Shown piece by piece: positions 18,042 through 28,050 of a DNA stretch of 63,125 nt. The first letter of the stretch is position 1, and each line of letters begins with the position of its first letter. Both the position numbers and the translations under genes were made by a program. The stretch lies in assembly GCA_021730935.1 (NCBI GenBank), contig JAKFYJ010000035.1, positions 1-63,125 of the forward strand, written 5' to 3'. Source of the stretch: Elusimicrobiota bacterium. Its GTDB lineage: Bacteria; Elusimicrobiota; Elusimicrobia; 2-02-FULL-39-32. The notes below the pieces were generated by a model. The model was not told the DNA's origin. It worked only from the letters and a program-made list of their open reading frames with translations, and ran no database searches.

Positions 18042-19010
18042 TTACTTTTTCTTTATGGGCGCGGCCGGTTTGAAGTTTCTGGATAATCTGTCAACGGAAT
18101 ATTTGAGCGCTTCCTGGACCTGCGGATCAGGGTCGCTGTTCATGGCTTTCAAGACATAAAGGTCTTCGCCGTTCCCCATGTCTCCGATCACCTTGACCGC
18201 GTCTCTGCGCGAACCGGCATTTTTGTCTTTCAGAAATTTGCGGGCAACGGCCAGACCGGACTTGTCGCCAAGAAGATAAAGCGAGTGGGCGGCGGCAATT
18301 TTGACGCTGTTGTCGGAATCTTCAAGATACTTTTTAATTTGAGGGATCACGCTCTTGTCGCCCATCTCGCCGAGAGATCTCAGGAGTGAAGAGGCCACCA
18401 TGGGGTCCACGAGGGTTTTGCCTTCCGCCGGCTGGGTGGACCTGGACATCTTGAGCGACTGGAGAAGCGCTGGAACAGACGATTTGTCCTGGATCTTGGC
18501 CAGGGCATATGAAGCGGAGTTCCTCATCCTTGCGTCTGGGCTGTTCAAAAGTTCGGTCAAAACGGTCACCGCGCTGTTGTCTCGGAGGATCGCGAGGGAA
18601 TTGACGCTGGCATATCGTGTGCCTTCGTGGGAATCTTTGAGGCCCTTGAGAAGGGAGGCGACGGCCGCCCGGTTACCGATGAATCCAAGAGCCACGGCTG
18701 CGGTTTGCCGCACATAAGCGTCCGCGTCCGTCTCAAGCATCTGGGCGATTTTGGGTTCTACTTCCTGCACGCGCATGACCCCAAGAGAGTCCACCGCGGC
18801 GGACCGAACTGCCGGGACGGGGTCAGTCAAAAGTTTGGTCAGAGGCGCGACGGCGGAAAGATTTTTGATTTCTCCCAGGGATTCCGCGGCCCGTCTGCGG
18901 ACGGTGGGGTTTTTGTCGGACAGTTGAGCGACGGCCTGCTGAAAGGGGTCCGCATGAGCCAGAGACATAGAAAAAAAGCCCGCGAGGGCCCATAAACAGA
19001 TCTTTTTCAT
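18042..19010 (-). CDS. Exported HEAT-repeat protein
   Basis: A 322-residue protein with a signal peptide (ICLWALAGFFSMSLAHA). The remainder is eight or so HEAT/PBS-lyase-type repeats of about 31 residues: DKNPTVRRRAAESLGEI, DPVPAVRSAAVDSLGVM, DADAYVRQTAAVALGFIG, DSHEGTRYASVNSLAIL and later units. The repeat superhelix is a protein-interaction scaffold, here expected in the periplasm. The C-terminus ends in a Lys-rich tail (PAAPIKKK). It lies between coaX and the YjbH-like barrel on the same strand. The substrate is unknown. Confidence 0.85.
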   Translation of the reverse strand: MKKICLWALAGFFSMSLAHADPFQQAVAQLSDKNPTVRRRAAESLGEIKNLSAVAPLTKLLTDPVPAVRSAAVDSLGVMRVQEVEPKIAQMLETDADAYVRQTAAVALGFIGNRAAVASLLKGLKDSHEGTRYASVNSLAILRDNSAVTVLTELLNSPDARMRNSASYALAKIQDKSSVPALLQSLKMSRSTQPAEGKTLVDPMVASSLLRSLGEMGDKSVIPQIKKYLEDSDNSVKIAAAHSLYLLGDKSGLAVARKFLKDKNAGSRRDAVKVIGDMGNGEDLYVLKAMNSDPDPQVQEALKYSVDRLSRNFKPAAPIKKK

Positions 19011-19045
19011 GGATAAATAATTTTACTACTTAATGAGGTTTTGAG

Positions 19046-19801
19046 TCAATGTTTATTGAGAGTCCACAGGTCCCGGATTCCCTCAAGAGTGAGGTCGGGA
19101 CAGACCGAGGATTTGTCGAGATGGCGGGAGGGCCCTGCGATGAGGCTCGCGAGGCCGCCGGTGGCGATGGTCTGGGTTTTGGGGCCGAGGCTCTCAATGA
19201 GCCGGTCCAGAATTCCGTCCACGAGCGAGACATATCCGTAAAAGAGGCCGGATTCTATGGATTCTCGGGTATTTTTCCCTATGAGGTGAGCTGGCCGGGC
19301 GATCCGGACCTTAGGCAGTTTGGCTGTTTTCACGTGCAGGCTCTCAGACGCCATGTCCGGCCCCGGGACAATCAGCCCGCCGGAGTATTCCCCCTTGGCC
19401 GTCACGCAGTCAAAAGTGGTCGCGGTCCCGAAATCGACGACGACGGCGGAAGTTTTGAATTTTTGCCACGCGGCCGAGGCGTTCACAATGCGGTCCGCGC
19501 CGACTTCTTTTGGATTTTTATAGAGGTTGCGGATCGGGAGGCGTGAATGTTGATCGATGAAGAAAGGTTTCAATCCAAGCTGGAATAAAGAAAAGTTTTT
19601 GAGGATCGGATCTGCCTTGGGCACGACGGACGCGATTGCCACGCCTTCAAGTTCTGTGAAATCCTTGCCGATCTCTTTGAGGATCCGCGAGGAGAAATTT
19701 TTATCCTTGACCGCTCCGGTTTCAATGCGGAAAGTCCGGAGTTCGGCAGAAAAGATGCCAAAGGTGACGTTGGTGTTGCCGACATCAATCGCTAATAACA
19801 T
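19046..19801 (-). CDS. coaX: Type III pantothenate kinase
   Basis: A 251-residue CoaX of the ASKHA fold that phosphorylates pantothenate at the first step of CoA synthesis. Signatures: LLAIDVGNTNVTFG (phosphate-1 motif), NPKEVGADRIVNA, VVVDFGTATTFDCV and TGGLASLIAG. I chose ATG at 19801 because DVGNTN normally lies 3-8 residues from the start; an alternative in-frame ATG lies 12 bases upstream at 19813. The start codon is inside the left arm of a 197-bp inverted-repeat element, so that element forms the 5' leader and may affect expression. Confidence 0.92.
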   Translation of the reverse strand: MLLAIDVGNTNVTFGIFSAELRTFRIETGAVKDKNFSSRILKEIGKDFTELEGVAIASVVPKADPILKNFSLFQLGLKPFFIDQHSRLPIRNLYKNPKEVGADRIVNASAAWQKFKTSAVVVDFGTATTFDCVTAKGEYSGGLIVPGPDMASESLHVKTAKLPKVRIARPAHLIGKNTRESIESGLFYGYVSLVDGILDRLIESLGPKTQTIATGGLASLIAGPSRHLDKSSVCPDLTLEGIRDLWTLNKH

Positions 19802-19995
19802 GCCGGACATCACTCAAAATAATTTTCTCAACCTCTCGCGCCACGCTCAACTCGTTTTCTTAGGGAGCTCGGACGCTGGAACGACAGCCTGCGGCTTCGT
19901 CGTTCCGCGCTCGCTCCAGTGGATTGATGACGAAAACGAGTTTCACTTACAACCGCGTTCGAGGGTCGAAAATTATTTTGAGTGATGTCCGGCAT
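19799..19995. repeat. 197-bp element with 29-bp perfect terminal inverted repeats
   Basis: The left arm (19799-19827) and right arm (19967-19995) are perfect reverse complements of 29 bp, beginning CATGCCGGACATCACTC. Inside lie a second nested pair (AACTCGTTTTC / GAAAACGAGTT) and a third (GGAACGAC / GTCGTTCC), so the whole region can fold into one long branched hairpin. It fills the coaX-aspA spacer. It could be a MITE-like element or a structured leader RNA for coaX; no transposase and no clear target-site duplication is seen. Confidence 0.8.
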
Positions 19996-20004
19996 GAAAA
20001 TAAG

Positions 20005-21398
20005 TTACGGTAACCCGGGCTCGGTAAGCGCAATGGGATCCAGGACTTTTTTGATCTGTTCTTCCGTGAGGAGTTTGTCTTCGCGAACGACTTGCGGAAT
20101 AGATTTTTTTTCCTTGAGGGCCTTTTTCACCACTTCCGCCGCCCGGGCATATCCGATGTGCGAGTTGAGAGCCGTCGCCAAGGAGGGGCTGATCTCGGCA
20201 TAGTGCCGGCACCGTTCCGCGTCGGCGGTGATGCCTTTCACGCAGCGGTTCGTGAACTCGCGGATGGAATTTTTCAAAATCTCGAGCGAGAAATTGATGT
20301 TGAAGGCCATGATCGGCATCATGACATTGAGTTCAAGCTGTCCGGCAGAAGAAGCGAGAGAAATGGTTTGTTCCGCGCCCATCACCTGAAAACAGACCTG
20401 GTTGAGCATCTCGGCCATGGACGGGTTCACTTTTCCGGGCATGATGGAACTTCCTGGCTGGACGGCGGGCAAAACGATTTCTGCAAACCCCGTGAGAGGC
20501 CCTGAACAGAGGAGGCGAAAGTCGTTGGAGATTCTCCCCAATTCCGACGCGAGGAGTTTGAGCGCGGCCGCCGCAGAAGCCACTGCAATGTTGGACTGCA
20601 TGGCTTCCCGCATGTCCTGAGCGGGCTTGAAATTTATCTTCGTCCAGGACTTGAGGCTGTCGCAGACTTTTTTGCGGTAATCCGGATGCGTGTTCATGCC
20701 TGTGCCGGCCGCGCTTCCCCCGATTCCGAGCTCTTCAAGCATGACGGCGGCGGCAGAAATTCTTTCACCGCATTTTTTTATGGACATCGCGTAAGCCGCA
20801 AATTCCTGGCCCAGACGGACAGGCACGGCGTCTTGAAGGTGCGTCCTTCCGGATTTTAAAATGGGGTCAAACTCTTTGCCTTTCGCCGCAAGAGCGTTTT
20901 CCAAATCCTTCAGGACGGGCAAAAATTCTTCGATCAAAAGGCGCGCGCTCACCCTCATCGAAGTTGGAAAAACGTCGTTGGTGGATTGAGCCATGTTCAC
21001 ATGGTCGTTGGGGTTGCACTTGGCGTATTCTCCCCTTTTTCCGCCCAAAATTTCAACGGCGAGGTTGGCAAGGACTTCGTTCACGTTCATGTTGAAAGAG
21101 GTTCCCGCCCCCGCCTGAAAAACGTCGACGACGAACTGGTCTCTGAGTTTGCCGCCCAAAACCTCGTCGCATGCCTTGACGATGGCCCCCCCGATGTCGC
21201 TCTTTAAAATGCCGACTTCCATGTTGGCAAGGGCGCAGGCTTTCTTGACCATCACGAAAGAATCAATGAACCTGGGATGAGCTTTGATCCCGGAGATGGG
21301 ATAATTTTCGACGGCGCGCTGGGTTTGGATGCCCCAATAAGCCGATTCCGCGACTTCCTTGTTGCCCAGAGAATCTTTTTCTGTTCGCGTTGCCGACA

Positions 21399-21399
<1 letters not shown>
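20005..21399 (-). CDS. aspA: Aspartate ammonia-lyase (aspartase)
   Basis: A 464-residue member of the fumarase/aspartase superfamily. YWGIQTQRAVENYPISG, NPNDHVNMAQSTNDVFPTS, GRTHLQDAVPVRLGQEF, the catalytic loop GSSIMPGKVNP and LASSAGQLELNV follow the aspartase pattern more closely than fumarase C (which has WGAQTQRS and KVNPTQ). It would convert aspartate to fumarate and ammonia. The gene begins on the last base of the mdh stop, so fumarate-related and malate-oxidising steps are linked; fumarase activity cannot be excluded from sequence alone. Start ATG at 21399 gives the expected length. Confidence 0.88.
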
Positions 21400-22370
<971 letters not shown>

Positions 22371-22613
22371 TTATTTTTTAAGTATGCCTGCGGCGATGAT
22401 TCCGTATCCCCCCAAAATGAGGAAGGGAGACAAATTTGAAGCCCAGTTTTGGCCGGCCGGGTCCGTGAAGGTGAGGATGAAAAAACCTGCGGCGGCGGTT
22501 CCTGCTCCGGCGGCGATCACTTTCCATCCGGCGGGAGATATTCCTGCCCAGGGCTGAACGGATTTTTGGATCGGCTGGGCGGCCGTTTGAGCGCGCCTCT
22601 TGTTTTTGGCCAT
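22371..22613 (-). CDS. Small two-TM membrane protein, unknown
   Basis: An 80-residue protein. A Lys/Arg/Gln-rich cytoplasmic N-terminus (MAKNKRRAQ) is followed by two hydrophobic segments at about 29-49 (VIAAGAGTAAAGFFILTF) and 60-78 (LSPFLILGGYGIIAAGIL) joined by a short polar loop. I do not recognise the family; short two-TM proteins like this are common and poorly described. It starts 12 bp after the stop of the large peptidase/barrel gene and ends 21 bp before mdh, consistent with one transcript. Confidence 0.75.
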   Translation of the reverse strand: MAKNKRRAQTAAQPIQKSVQPWAGISPAGWKVIAAGAGTAAAGFFILTFTDPAGQNWASNLSPFLILGGYGIIAAGILKK

Positions 22614-22625
22614 GGATTTATTTTA

Positions 22626-25469
22626 TTAAAAATGCGGTCCGAACCCAAGATAAAAAATCTGCTCACCGTCCAGGGTGCGCCGGGCGTAATCAAGCTGGAT
22701 GGAAACAGGGAAAGATTGCAGGACGAAGGCCTGGAACCGGAGCCCGAGACCGATGGAATGCTTCGCGTCATTGAATTGCCTCGAACGGAATTCTCCGGCA
22801 GTGTTCCAGAGGAGTCCTGTATCCGTGAAAATGTGGCCATAGACGCTTTTGAACAAAAAGTCCGGGAAGAAAAACCACACATGGACATTGGCATTCAGCA
22901 CGATCGGGAAGCGATATTCAAGGTTGGCCATGGCGAATCGGCTCGCGGAATTTTCAATGTCGAACTGGCCGTATCCCCTGAGGAGATCGGACCCGCCGAC
23001 ACGGAAATATTGCCTGTCGCTCCCGAAACTGGCGCCGCCATAGGCCCGGAAGGCGACGGACCCTTCCGTCGGGGCCGGGACGAACTGTTCATAGTTCAGC
23101 AGGACATTGCGATAGTCCAGCGTGCTCCCGAACGAATCGTTGGTTTCCATGTATTGGACCATCGTCCGATATCCGCTGGTCGTCTCCAGATACCGGCCCT
23201 GGGAAACGTCTCTCAAAAATTGCAGGCTGGCCACGTTTTCCCGCCCGGTGGCGCGATAAGTCACTTGAGGATCGTCGGTGAACTGGACCCTGCGCTGGGT
23301 CGTGAGCAGCCGGGCGGTCAAACTGTCAAAACGGCTCAGCGGATAAGTCACGCCCACGAACTGCGCTTCTTCGCGCCGCTGGTCCCGGGTGGTGACGAAC
23401 ACATTTTCCTGCGTGTCTCCGAGGAGGCCCAGGAAAAATTGCGGGCGGAACTTCAAATAAGAATAAAGGATCTGATAATTCAAAAAGTTGAGGGCGGAAG
23501 CATAGGTGACCGCGGCCTGGATCTGATGGTTGCCGAGCATTTCGGAGGCCTGCCAATAGGCCGAGAGGAAAAGTCCGTCGGTGGATGAATAAAAAAAGAC
23601 GGGAAAGAAGAAATCCGTGGAGGCGCGGAACTTATATTTTCGCCCCATCTCGCTGATGAGCGGCGCGGTGCTTGCGGGCGCCTCAAATTCGGCCGCGTTG
23701 ATTTTGGGTTTGACCTGGTTGGGATAAGGATGGTCCAGAGTTTCCTTGGAGGCGAGCGGCTCTCCGGAGGGAGACTGATAGATCTGCTGTTGGCCTTCCC
23801 GGAACGCGACGAAGAGGAAACGGTTTTCGCCGGGAATGAAGAGAGGGTTGAAACAGCCTCCGAGGGACCTCGTGATCTGGATGGGGGCCTCTCCCAGCTT
23901 CATTTTGTATATTTCAAAGCGGTTGGTCTCGTCGCCCACGAAGACAATGTTTTTGCCTGTGGAATCGATCGAGGGGTGCGTCTCATTTCCCGGCATGGAG
24001 GTGATCCGCTTTTCTTTTTTTGTGTCGAGAGAGAGGGTCCAGAGGTCGCGTTGGAATTCTCCGGCGTCTTTGTCGGACGGATTTTCTCTCGAGAAGATCA
24101 GGGATTTTCCGTCCGGGAAAAAGCGGATGTCGTTTTCGTCCGCGAAGGTGTCGGTGAACTGTTTCAGATCGCGCCCGTTCAGGTCGCAGGTATAGATGTC
24201 GTTCAATCCGCCTTTCATGCCGATGAATGCGATCCGCTTTCCGTCGGGCGAAAATTGAGGCGACTTGACGCCGTCGAGATTGAACCGGAGCGGGTTCAGC
24301 CGGTCGCGTTTGGCGTCATAAAGATAAAGGAAATCTTTTTCTTTGGATTCCCCCCCGAAAAGGACCCAGCGTCCGTCGGGAGAAACAGAAAGGGCGGAAC
24401 CGTCTCTGTGGATCACCTCAACTTTATGCGGGAACCGGCGCTGAAGGTCCAGGGAAACGGCGCTTTTGGTTTCGTAATCATAACGATAAATTTCGTCGTA
24501 ACCGCCGCGGTCGGAGATGAACGCGAAACTTTTTCCGTCGGGAAAGAACGCGGGGTTGGAATTGAACACGGGATAAACATGATCCAGCTGGGTGAGGGCT
24601 TCTCCATAAAATGACGGTTCGTGAAGGCTTTTGGCCTCTTCTTCATATTTTTCGTCGAGGTCTTCCTTGAACTTTTCGTCCAGTTCCGCGAGCGACAATC
24701 CGCAGGTTTCGTGGAGCACGCTGTTGATGTCGAACTTTTCGGAGATGATGTTCAGCATCACCCCGATTTTATCCTGTCCATATTCCCGGGCGATATAGCT
24801 GAGCGCGGCGTTTCCGGTTTTATAGGCGAGCGTCACCTGGTGCGGCTTGACGTGATTGAACCCGTGGAGCATGCGGAGCGGGATGAAGGTGTTGGAGGTG
24901 ACGGCGTCCCGGATCACCATTTCTTCCTGCGGCTCGTCGCGATAGGCCGAATAATATTCCGCCATGCCTTCCATGAACCAGAGCGGATAAAGCACCGACT
25001 TGATGAGCCGGACCGAGCGCCAGAACCCGTCATAAAGCACCTTGAACTGGCACACATGCGTGAACTCGTGGAGGATGACGTGCTCAAGCCAATTCTGGCT
25101 CCCGTCGTTGAACACGAGGAACCGGTCCTTGAAGGCTTCCGTGACGCCGCCGGTCCCTTCCCCCACTTCCACCACATTGTTCTGCTCAAACTGGTTATGG
25201 TTCATGAACAGAAAGAACGAGGAGCGTTTGGGGATTTTTATGCCGAGGGCCTGGGTCTGCCTGGGGTGCGCTTTCTCAAGGATTTTAGCCGCGCTCTCCA
25301 CGATCTTTTCCGTTCCGGGGAGATAATAAATGTCGAAATGTTCCGTCTGAGAAACTTTCCAGCGGAAATGGCTTGCGATATATTTGTTCTGGACTGCGGC
25401 GTTGACGGGAGGTTTGGAATTCAGGAGGCAAAGCCCAACGGCGATGGCGACGCCCCAATGGCGCTTCAT
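22626..25469 (-). CDS. Fusion: peptidase MA-like metallopeptidase, TolB-like beta-propeller, Omp85-like barrel
   Basis: A 947-residue exported protein. Signal peptide at 1-24 (cleavage near VNAA). Residues about 35-280 form a gluzincin-type peptidase: HVILHEFTHVCQF gives HExxH, and WFMEGMAEYYS supplies the downstream zinc ligand Glu. Residues about 300-610 hold TolB/WD40-like blades with repeated FFPDGKSFAFISDRGG-type motifs (NPAFFPDGK, SVSPDGRW, QFSPDGKRIAFI, RFFPDGKSLIFS). Residues about 650-947 are a surface-antigen/Omp85-type barrel: FRVGGSDLLRGY corresponds to the RGY motif, and the chain ends in an aromatic (YLGFGPHF). A single chain thus joins a periplasmic protease, a binding propeller and an outer-membrane anchor. 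It overlaps the TPR gene upstream by four bases. Confidence 0.88.
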   Translation of the reverse strand: MKRHWGVAIAVGLCLLNSKPPVNAAVQNKYIASHFRWKVSQTEHFDIYYLPGTEKIVESAAKILEKAHPRQTQALGIKIPKRSSFFLFMNHNQFEQNNVVEVGEGTGGVTEAFKDRFLVFNDGSQNWLEHVILHEFTHVCQFKVLYDGFWRSVRLIKSVLYPLWFMEGMAEYYSAYRDEPQEEMVIRDAVTSNTFIPLRMLHGFNHVKPHQVTLAYKTGNAALSYIAREYGQDKIGVMLNIISEKFDINSVLHETCGLSLAELDEKFKEDLDEKYEEEAKSLHEPSFYGEALTQLDHVYPVFNSNPAFFPDGKSFAFISDRGGYDEIYRYDYETKSAVSLDLQRRFPHKVEVIHRDGSALSVSPDGRWVLFGGESKEKDFLYLYDAKRDRLNPLRFNLDGVKSPQFSPDGKRIAFIGMKGGLNDIYTCDLNGRDLKQFTDTFADENDIRFFPDGKSLIFSRENPSDKDAGEFQRDLWTLSLDTKKEKRITSMPGNETHPSIDSTGKNIVFVGDETNRFEIYKMKLGEAPIQITRSLGGCFNPLFIPGENRFLFVAFREGQQQIYQSPSGEPLASKETLDHPYPNQVKPKINAAEFEAPASTAPLISEMGRKYKFRASTDFFFPVFFYSSTDGLFLSAYWQASEMLGNHQIQAAVTYASALNFLNYQILYSYLKFRPQFFLGLLGDTQENVFVTTRDQRREEAQFVGVTYPLSRFDSLTARLLTTQRRVQFTDDPQVTYRATGRENVASLQFLRDVSQGRYLETTSGYRTMVQYMETNDSFGSTLDYRNVLLNYEQFVPAPTEGSVAFRAYGGASFGSDRQYFRVGGSDLLRGYGQFDIENSASRFAMANLEYRFPIVLNANVHVWFFFPDFLFKSVYGHIFTDTGLLWNTAGEFRSRQFNDAKHSIGLGLRFQAFVLQSFPVSIQLDYARRTLDGEQIFYLGFGPHF

Positions 25470-26380
25470 TTTATTTTGAGCTGCTTTTTGAGAGCATTGA
25501 TCCTGCGCGGCAAATTGGGATTTTTGGGGTCAGATCGGGCCCAGGCTTCAAGAGTTTCCAGGAGTCCCTGCTTGTTATTTAGTTTTTCATAACCGGAGGT
25601 CAAAACTTGATAGGCATCTTTGTTGTCTCCGGGATATTTCGTCAGTTCCATTTTTGCCGACTCGATGGACTGATCCGTGAGCCCCTGGGCGGAATACATT
25701 TGGGCGAGGGCGAGATAAATCCCCTTGGAAAGGTTTGGGTCAAAGGTTTTCGCGGCCTCAAGGTTGTGAACGCCGAGCTCAAGGATCTTTTTCAGATCCG
25801 CGTCGCTTTTTTTATTTTTCCCGCTCAGCGCGGCTTCCGCCTTGTATCGGAGCTGATAGGCCAGGCCGAGATTCACCAGGGACGTGACGTCTTTGGGATT
25901 CTTGTCGAGCAGTTTTTGATATTGCTGAATGGACTCTTCCCATTTCCCCATCCTGAAATCAAGGCGCGCCAGGCGGAGGAGGATTTCACGGTCGTCCGGC
26001 TCATGGTTCAAAAATCGCGTATACTGCTTCTCGGCCTCGTCGAAGACGGAAAGGTTTTCATATAAAACGCCCAGATAATAAAAAATGCGTTTGTCGAACG
26101 TTCCTTCGCGCCACGCCTCCGTCAGGGCATTGAGGGAATCCGCGTAATGGTCCGGGCCCATCTGGAAATAGGCCACGCCGCGGTTGACGAGCGCGAGGGA
26201 ATCTTTCGGGTTTTTTTGAAGGGCGGAATCAGAAGCTTGAAGAATTTTTTCGAGTTTATCCTGGGGAACGGGCGGTGTTCCCAGCCTCGGGAAAAACGAT
26301 TCTTGTTTGGAGCGTGAAATATAATTGGCGGCGAGGACGGCGAATACGGCGATAGCGGCGATGAGCGGAAGCTTACGAAT
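25466..26380 (-). CDS. Membrane-anchored TPR protein, probable ATT start
   Basis: A protein of 304 residues if it starts at ATT (26380). An N-terminal membrane anchor (KLPLIAAIAVFAVLAANYI) is followed by about six tetratricopeptide repeats: DSLALVNRGVAYFQMGP, KRIFYYLGVLYENLSVFDEAEKQY, DREILLRLARLDFRMGKWEES, VTSLVNLGLAYQLRYKAEAA and further units. The frame is open up to an ATG at 26503, but that would overlap rpsA by 131 bp and add 41 residues of out-of-frame S1 sequence. GGGAGAA lies 9 bases before the ATT that overlaps the rpsA stop region, so a non-AUG start is preferred. TPRs are protein-binding scaffolds; its partner may be the peptidase/barrel protein with which it overlaps by four bases. 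Confidence 0.75.
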   Translation of the reverse strand: MRKLPLIAAIAVFAVLAANYISRSKQESFFPRLGTPPVPQDKLEKILQASDSALQKNPKDSLALVNRGVAYFQMGPDHYADSLNALTEAWREGTFDKRIFYYLGVLYENLSVFDEAEKQYTRFLNHEPDDREILLRLARLDFRMGKWEESIQQYQKLLDKNPKDVTSLVNLGLAYQLRYKAEAALSGKNKKSDADLKKILELGVHNLEAAKTFDPNLSKGIYLALAQMYSAQGLTDQSIESAKMELTKYPGDNKDAYQVLTSGYEKLNNKQGLLETLEAWARSDPKNPNLPRRINALKKQLKIK

Positions 26381-28040
26381 CGAAGAGTTCTCCCAGTTTC
26401 GGGCGGGGAATTTTTGCGGAATATTTTTTGACGGCCTGGCGCTGAAGTTCCTGGTCGAGCTGGCGGATTGAAACCTGGAGTTTCCGTTCTTTGGGATCCA
26501 CATTCATAACCTTGGCTTCGACGAGGTCGCCCTCTTTGAGCACTTTCTTGGCGGAATCCACTTTCTCCATGGAAGTTTCCGAGAGGGGAATGTATCCTTC
26601 GAGATCTTTTTCAATCTCCATCAAAGCGCCCTGATCCGTCACCTGGGTGATTTTTCCGGAAACATGAGCGCCTTTTTTATAGGTCTCATAAGGATTCTGT
26701 TTCATCTGTTTGAGGCCGAAAGCGATTTTTTCCTTGTCGGGGTTGATCTCCAGGACCTTGACTTCGATTTCGTCCCCGGATTTGAGGACATCCTGAGGCT
26801 GAGCGATTCTCTTGACCCAGGAAAAATCAGAAATGTGGATGAGCCCTTCAATCCCGTTGGGGAGCCTCGCGAAGGCTCCAAAGGGCACGAGGTTTGTCAC
26901 GGTCACTTTGATGACCGAACCCGTGGGATAGGTTTTTCTGAGGGTGTCCCAGGGATTTTCCTGCGTGCGTTTGAGGGAGAGGGAAATTTTTTCTTTGTCG
27001 CGGCTGACGCTGATGATTTTGACCTGGATCGTCTGCCCGTTTTTGAGGATGCTCTTGGGTTTGGGGTTGGCTTCTTTCCAGGAAATTTCTGAAGCGTGGA
27101 GGAGTCCTTCGACATTGGGCGCAATTTCCACGAAACATCCGAAATCGGTCAGGCTCGTGATCTTGCCCGAAACCGCCGTGCCGACCGGGAAACGCTCTTC
27201 GATCTTGTCCCACGGATGAGGCAAGAGTTCGCGGCGCGAGAGGGAAATTTTTTCCGCTTCCTTGTCTATTTTGAGAATTTTAACTTCAATTTCCTGGCCT
27301 GCCTTGAGGACGTCTGAAACTTTTTTGGTGTGGGCCCACTCGAGTTCGCCGATGTGGAGGAGCCCCTCAATGCCGCCCAAATCCACGAAAGCTCCGAAAG
27401 AGGTGATTCCTGTGACAACGCCTTTGCGGATGTCCCCTTCTTTAAGGAGGGCCATGGTCTCGGTCTTTTTCTTCTGATTTTCTTCTGAGAGCCAAAGCTT
27501 GTGAGAAAGGACCAGTTTGCCCTTGCCGCGCTCCGCTTCAACGATATAGGTTTGGAAAACTTTGCCTTTGAGGCTTTTCAGGTCTTTGACGGGCCGCACA
27601 TCCACATGGGACGCAGGCATGAACGCATTCAGGATGCCTTCGCATTCAACGATCAGTCCGCCCTTGGTTTCGCCCTGCACGGTTGCGGAAATTGGGAGGT
27701 TTCTCAGCTTGGTCTGCTCAATGTGTTCCCAGGCCATCTGCTCAACGGCTTTTCTCCAGGAGATCCGGGCATTTCCCCCGTTTCGGCTCATATACACCGG
27801 GATTGATTCCCCGGCCGTGAAAGCGATGGCTTTGCCGAATTCCTGTCTGGGGAGCAGAGTTTCTTTCTTTTCCCCAATGTCCACCATCACGCCTTCATCG
27901 GAAATGGAGATCACCTTGGCCATGACGATGGAGGCGTTTTCCGGGATCGCGGCTTTGGACGCGGCCTCGTGTTCCGCCAGGGCGGTGGCCATGTCTATTT
28001 CCTGCGATTCGATATCTTCGATGTCTGCGGTCATTGTCAT
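26373..28040 (-). CDS. rpsA: 30S ribosomal protein S1
   Basis: A 555-residue S1 with six S1 (OB-fold) RNA-binding domains, the full proteobacterial-type number, at roughly 35-100, 115-190, 205-275, 290-365, 380-450 and 465-540. Typical cores are SFGAFVDLGGIEGLLHI, DFGCFVEIAPNVEGLLHASEI and FGAFARLPNGIEGLIHISD. S1 binds mRNA 5' regions and helps translation initiation, particularly for messages with structured leaders; it is relevant here because many predicted transcripts are leaderless. It follows plsC (10 bp) and cmk, a conserved cmk-rpsA arrangement. Confidence 0.96.
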   Translation of the reverse strand: MTMTADIEDIESQEIDMATALAEHEAASKAAIPENASIVMAKVISISDEGVMVDIGEKKETLLPRQEFGKAIAFTAGESIPVYMSRNGGNARISWRKAVEQMAWEHIEQTKLRNLPISATVQGETKGGLIVECEGILNAFMPASHVDVRPVKDLKSLKGKVFQTYIVEAERGKGKLVLSHKLWLSEENQKKKTETMALLKEGDIRKGVVTGITSFGAFVDLGGIEGLLHIGELEWAHTKKVSDVLKAGQEIEVKILKIDKEAEKISLSRRELLPHPWDKIEERFPVGTAVSGKITSLTDFGCFVEIAPNVEGLLHASEISWKEANPKPKSILKNGQTIQVKIISVSRDKEKISLSLKRTQENPWDTLRKTYPTGSVIKVTVTNLVPFGAFARLPNGIEGLIHISDFSWVKRIAQPQDVLKSGDEIEVKVLEINPDKEKIAFGLKQMKQNPYETYKKGAHVSGKITQVTDQGALMEIEKDLEGYIPLSETSMEKVDSAKKVLKEGDLVEAKVMNVDPKERKLQVSIRQLDQELQRQAVKKYSAKIPRPKLGELFDS

Positions 28041-28050
28041 TTAATTTTTT

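Noticed and set aside
22449-23588. Open frame of 379 codons on the + strand
   Set aside because: Antisense to the barrel end of the peptidase/propeller/barrel gene, with no recognisable domain.
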